From contig DJZU01000034.1 in NCBI GenBank assembly GCA_002448715.1, positions 1-7,122 of the forward strand: a stretch of DNA of 7,122 nucleotides, in the 5' to 3' direction. Position 1 is the first letter of the stretch. Each line of letters begins with the position of its first letter. Below, one piece after another: positions 5,042-7,122 of the stretch. The position numbers were made by a program, and so were the translations under genes. The notes under the pieces were generated by a model that made no database searches, was not told the DNA's origin, and worked only from the letters and a program-made list of their open reading frames with translations. This DNA is from Candidatus Neomicrothrix sp. UBA6944. GTDB taxonomy: Bacteria > Actinomycetota > Acidimicrobiia > Acidimicrobiales > Poriferisodalaceae.

Positions 5042-6675
5042 CGATGATGGCCGTAAATAGTCGATACGACATCTGCATCTGTTGATGCTTCTATGAGTAC
5101 CGGCTGGCCTGCTTTTCTATTTTTGACAACTTCAAGAGCTGCGTCAATGTCCTCAAGTGAGTTAATTTTTGCGGTCTTGCAGCCCATACTTTCCGCCACC
5201 GCGCAAAAGTCTGGCCACTCGTGTAGCGAAGCAGCTGGGTCCATTCCTTTGGACACGAGCTGGATGTGTTCTGCGCCGTAACTGCCGTCGTTGTAAACGA
5301 TGACGATGAGATCAAGTCCCAGGTGCACAGCTGTTGAAAGTTCGGTTAAACCACCCATCATGTAACCACCGTCGCCTATGCACAGCACTGTTGGTCGAGT
5401 GGGACGCGCAACTGCCGCGCCAATAGCTGTCGACATTCCTAAACCGATCGCTCCAAATCCGTGACTGGTTACGAGGTCTTGAGGACTGGGAACTGACAGG
5501 GTTAAGGCGTCGAGCATGAATCGGCCCGCGTCAACCACGACTTGCCGATCTTGAGGAAGGCCAACATCAAGTCGTCGGGTCAGGGTGCGGGGATCAACAG
5601 CGCCCTCATAACTTTTATCGTCGAATGCCTCGACGGGATCAAAGTCGTGAAGCCTCTGCTCAAGGTCGGCGGTTCTAAATGAAGATGGCTGGTGTTCAGC
5701 ATCAGAAAGCATTTCGAGCATGGCTTCGGCTACGACTACGGCATCGCCCACCACCCCAGCATCCACAGTGACGTGTCGGTCTATGTGTCGAGCGTTGAGA
5801 TCGACATGTACGACACGTTTGCCCGCCAACAAGGTCTGATAGTCGGTTGTGAAAAAGTTCAACGAAGCACCAAAGACAACGAGACAATCGGCCATAGCGA
5901 ACGTCTCGCCTGCGATTTGATGACTGAGTGTTCCGTGGATCCCAAGATTGAACGGTTCACCTTCGAAATACCCGGTACCGAGCAGCGAGGTCGCCAGCGG
6001 GGCACCAAGCGCCTCGCCCAAACGAATCAAAGCATCTCGCGCGTCGGACTTCACGGCGCCCCGACCGGCAAGAATGATTGGCCGGGCTGATGATGCGATG
6101 ATTCCCAACGCTGTTTCGAGTTGTTCTGGGTCGGGTGCTAGTCGAGTCGCCGGAGGATTGAGCGGCGGCCTTGATTCGTATTCGACTTCCTGCCATTCGA
6201 TGTTCAATGGAACATTTACCACTATGGGTCGACGTTCGGCATGCGCTCTTCGCACTGCGGTAGATACATCTTCTGAAATTGTTTCAACGTTTCTAACCGG
6301 TTGAAATCCGGCTCCAGTGGCTACAACGAGCGCATGTTGATCAAGGTTTTGAAGATGTTGTTCATTTTCGACTGGTGTGTCACCGGCCACCAGCAGCATC
6401 GGAGTCTCGTTTTTGACTCCTTCAACCAGAGCGGTGATTGTGTTAGTTAGCCCGGGCCCATGGGTCACGGTTGCGACACCTAGACGGCCTGTTGCTTTGG
6501 CCCATCCCTCGGCCATGCACACCGCATTGGCCTCATGGGTCGCGCCAACTAGATTCACCCCATGCTGTCGCTGAAGATTTTCTCCGATGAAGAGATTGCC
6601 GTCTCCGAGAACCCCGAAGACTGTATCGACTCCGTGATCTACAAGGGCTTGGGCGACTGCGTCGTGTCCTAACAT
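5038..6675 (-). CDS. Thiamine-diphosphate-dependent enzyme, acetolactate synthase (IlvB) superfamily
   Basis: A 545-residue protein with the three domains of the pyruvate oxidase/acetolactate synthase superfamily: Pyr domain about 1-170, central domain about 180-330, PP domain about 365-535. The ThDP-activating glutamate is E48 in THEANAVCMAEG. The ThDP/Mg motif begins at GDG 434-436 and ends at N462 (VYNDGSYG). GPGLTN (73-78) is the usual Pyr-domain turn. Enzymes of this fold decarboxylate 2-oxo acids and either protonate, oxidise or ligate the product. The FQE-type segment of true acetolactate synthases is replaced by NLDQH (110-114), and no IlvN regulatory-subunit or ilvC gene is adjacent, so valine/isoleucine synthesis is unlikely. 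The catalytic Glu argues against glyoxylate carboligase, which has Val there. The ATG at 6675 is preferred over a GTG at 6690 because of ribosome-site spacing. It is the first gene of the operon with the hot-dog-like and methyltransferase genes. The reaction remains unknown. Confidence 0.93.
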   Translation of the reverse strand: MLGHDAVAQALVDHGVDTVFGVLGDGNLFIGENLQRQHGVNLVGATHEANAVCMAEGWAKATGRLGVATVTHGPGLTNTITALVEGVKNETPMLLVAGDTPVENEQHLQNLDQHALVVATGAGFQPVRNVETISEDVSTAVRRAHAERRPIVVNVPLNIEWQEVEYESRPPLNPPATRLAPDPEQLETALGIIASSARPIILAGRGAVKSDARDALIRLGEALGAPLATSLLGTGYFEGEPFNLGIHGTLSHQIAGETFAMADCLVVFGASLNFFTTDYQTLLAGKRVVHVDLNARHIDRHVTVDAGVVGDAVVVAEAMLEMLSDAEHQPSSFRTADLEQRLHDFDPVEAFDDKSYEGAVDPRTLTRRLDVGLPQDRQVVVDAGRFMLDALTLSVPSPQDLVTSHGFGAIGLGMSTAIGAAVARPTRPTVLCIGDGGYMMGGLTELSTAVHLGLDLIVIVYNDGSYGAEHIQLVSKGMDPAASLHEWPDFCAVAESMGCKTAKINSLEDIDAALEVVKNRKAGQPVLIEASTDADVVSTIYGHHR

Positions 6676-6889
6676 TTGACTTCCTCTCACTGACGAAAGT
6701 GATCAACATTTCGATTCGGCGAACGAATTGCCTTATCGAGCAGGTGACTTGATGAACTGATTTCCCATGCAGCTAATCATCTCAAAGGGTTCTTTGTCCA
6801 CGAAGACTTGGAACGAAATGATGTGCGCTTGGCACAGTGTTTAATTGTGACGCTACGGTTCTGTTGCCGTTATTGAGAATGGACGAGAG
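6676..6889. promoter_or_regulatory. Divergent intergenic region with repeated ACGAA and a dyad
   Basis: This 214-base stretch separates the ThDP operon from the luciferase-like gene and carries no credible gene. ACGAA occurs four times on the + strand (6693, 6723, 6800, 6813). An imperfect dyad of TTCGATTCG (6710-6718) and CGAACGAA (6720-6727), which includes a perfect ATTCG/CGAAT pair, lies 35-52 bases before the ThDP start codon, where an operator would be expected. A possible promoter for the rightward gene is TTGGCA (6829-6834) with TACGGT (6854-6859), spacing 19. These are pattern matches only. Confidence 0.3.
6683..6687 (-). promoter_or_regulatory. Ribosome binding site deciding the ThDP enzyme start
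   Basis: On the - strand AGAGG (within GAGAGGAAG) lies seven bases before the ATG at 6675-6673. The upstream in-frame GTG at 6690-6688 lies on the far side of this site, so it would leave the site unused. The protein therefore most likely begins MLGHDAVAQAL. Confidence 0.65.
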
Positions 6890-7122
6890 ATGCGTTTAGG
6901 GCCACTGCTTGGGTTTGAGGAAAGTTTTGACACAGTTGTAGCTGTCGCTCAAGAAATGGAAGCTGTCGGAGCAGGATCGGTAATGCTTGCAGAGGCGGGT
7001 CGAAGCGCCGTTACACAGGCAGCAGCAGTAATCGCCGCAACCCAATCAATTGAAGTAGGAACATATGTGGCAAACGCATTCGCCCGGTCACCCTGGCTTA
7101 CGGGTCTTACCGCTCGTGATTT
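6890..7122 (+). CDS. Luciferase-like (LLM) flavin/F420-dependent oxidoreductase, N-terminal part
   Basis: An open frame from the ATG at 6890 runs off the right edge, giving 77 residues of a protein normally about 300-350 long. The start MRLGPLLGF, a helix to EMEAVGAGSVMLAEAGRS (23-40), and then TQAAAVIAATQSIEVGTYVANAF (44-66) with ARSPWLTGLTARD (67-77) are characteristic of the bacterial luciferase-like TIM-barrel family: the first strand, a second strand carrying the target residue E/D-AGR, and the third strand reading I-x-VGT. The FARSPWLTxxTARD signature resembles the F420-dependent-type members abundant in actinobacteria. Such enzymes use reduced F420 or FMN for hydride transfer or monooxygenation of small substrates; which cofactor applies cannot be settled from the N-terminus. 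The upstream in-frame stop is at 6848-6850 with no other ATG between, which fixes the start. A GGA at 6881-6883 is a weak ribosome site. It is divergent from the ThDP operon. Confidence 0.88.
   Translation, partial: MRLGPLLGFEESFDTVVAVAQEMEAVGAGSVMLAEAGRSAVTQAAAVIAATQSIEVGTYVANAFARSPWLTGLTARD

Noticed and set aside
5692..6304. Two overlapping + strand open frames (132 and 118 codons) opposite the ThDP gene
   Set aside because: They lie wholly inside a strongly supported gene on the other strand, have no recognisable motifs or ribosome sites, and their composition fits antisense shadowing.
5038..6675. ThDP enzyme as glyoxylate carboligase handling glyoxylate from a TfdA-like reaction
   Set aside because: It was attractive by context, but glyoxylate carboligase has Val in place of the catalytic Glu, whereas E48 is present here.
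6749..6785. Imperfect inverted repeat TTGATGA...GATT / AATCATCTCAA as an operator
   Set aside because: The arms differ in length (14 versus 11 bases) and the matched segments are only 4 bases each, so it is not convincing.

Overview
The window is densely packed metabolic DNA from a bacterium, with no RNA genes, mobile elements, CRISPR arrays or phage genes visible. Nine protein-coding genes fill almost all of it. The right-edge gene resembles the coenzyme F420/flavin-type luciferase-like oxidoreductases. Together with mid-range base composition, several GTG/TTG start candidates, tight gene overlaps and a catabolic gene mix, this suggests a free-living actinobacterium (Acidimicrobiia-like) or a SAR202-like Chloroflexi bacterium, perhaps from a marine or soil metagenome. 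That placement is inference; no marker gene is present.

Layout. Bases 1-1896 (+ strand) hold a tightly coupled operon: the 3' part of an HpcH/HpaI-type aldolase, a phytanoyl-CoA dioxygenase-like (PhyH/EctD-type) Fe(II)/2-oxoglutarate oxygenase, and a second, unrelated-family Fe(II)/2-oxoglutarate oxygenase that looks much like TfdA (2,4-D dioxygenase). Successive genes overlap by 14 and 4 bases. Converging on this operon, 9 bases away, is a dienelactone hydrolase gene on the - strand (1906-2595). Divergent from that is a + strand gene (2714-3466) for a poorly characterised protein whose second half reads like a RidA/YjgF domain. It converges, with only 2 bases between stop codons, on a three-gene - strand operon (6675 down to 3469): a thiamine-diphosphate enzyme of the acetolactate synthase superfamily, a probable hot-dog-fold (thioesterase-like) protein, and a SAM-dependent methyltransferase. 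A 214-base divergent intergenic region separates this operon from the start of a luciferase-like oxidoreductase (6890 onward), cut by the window end.

How the genes may work together. All nine products are enzymes or enzyme-like proteins acting on small organic molecules, and most belong to families used in catabolism of carboxylic, aromatic or ether compounds: C-C lyase, two hydroxylating oxygenases, lactone hydrolase, a RidA-like possible deaminase, 2-oxo-acid-type ThDP chemistry, possible CoA thioester handling, methyl transfer and flavin redox. A TfdA-like oxygenase beside a dienelactone hydrolase recalls haloaromatic (tfd) degradation, but the ring hydroxylase, ring-cleavage dioxygenase and cycloisomerase are not in this window. 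The substrate cannot be named from sequence alone. No transporter or transcription regulator is encoded here.
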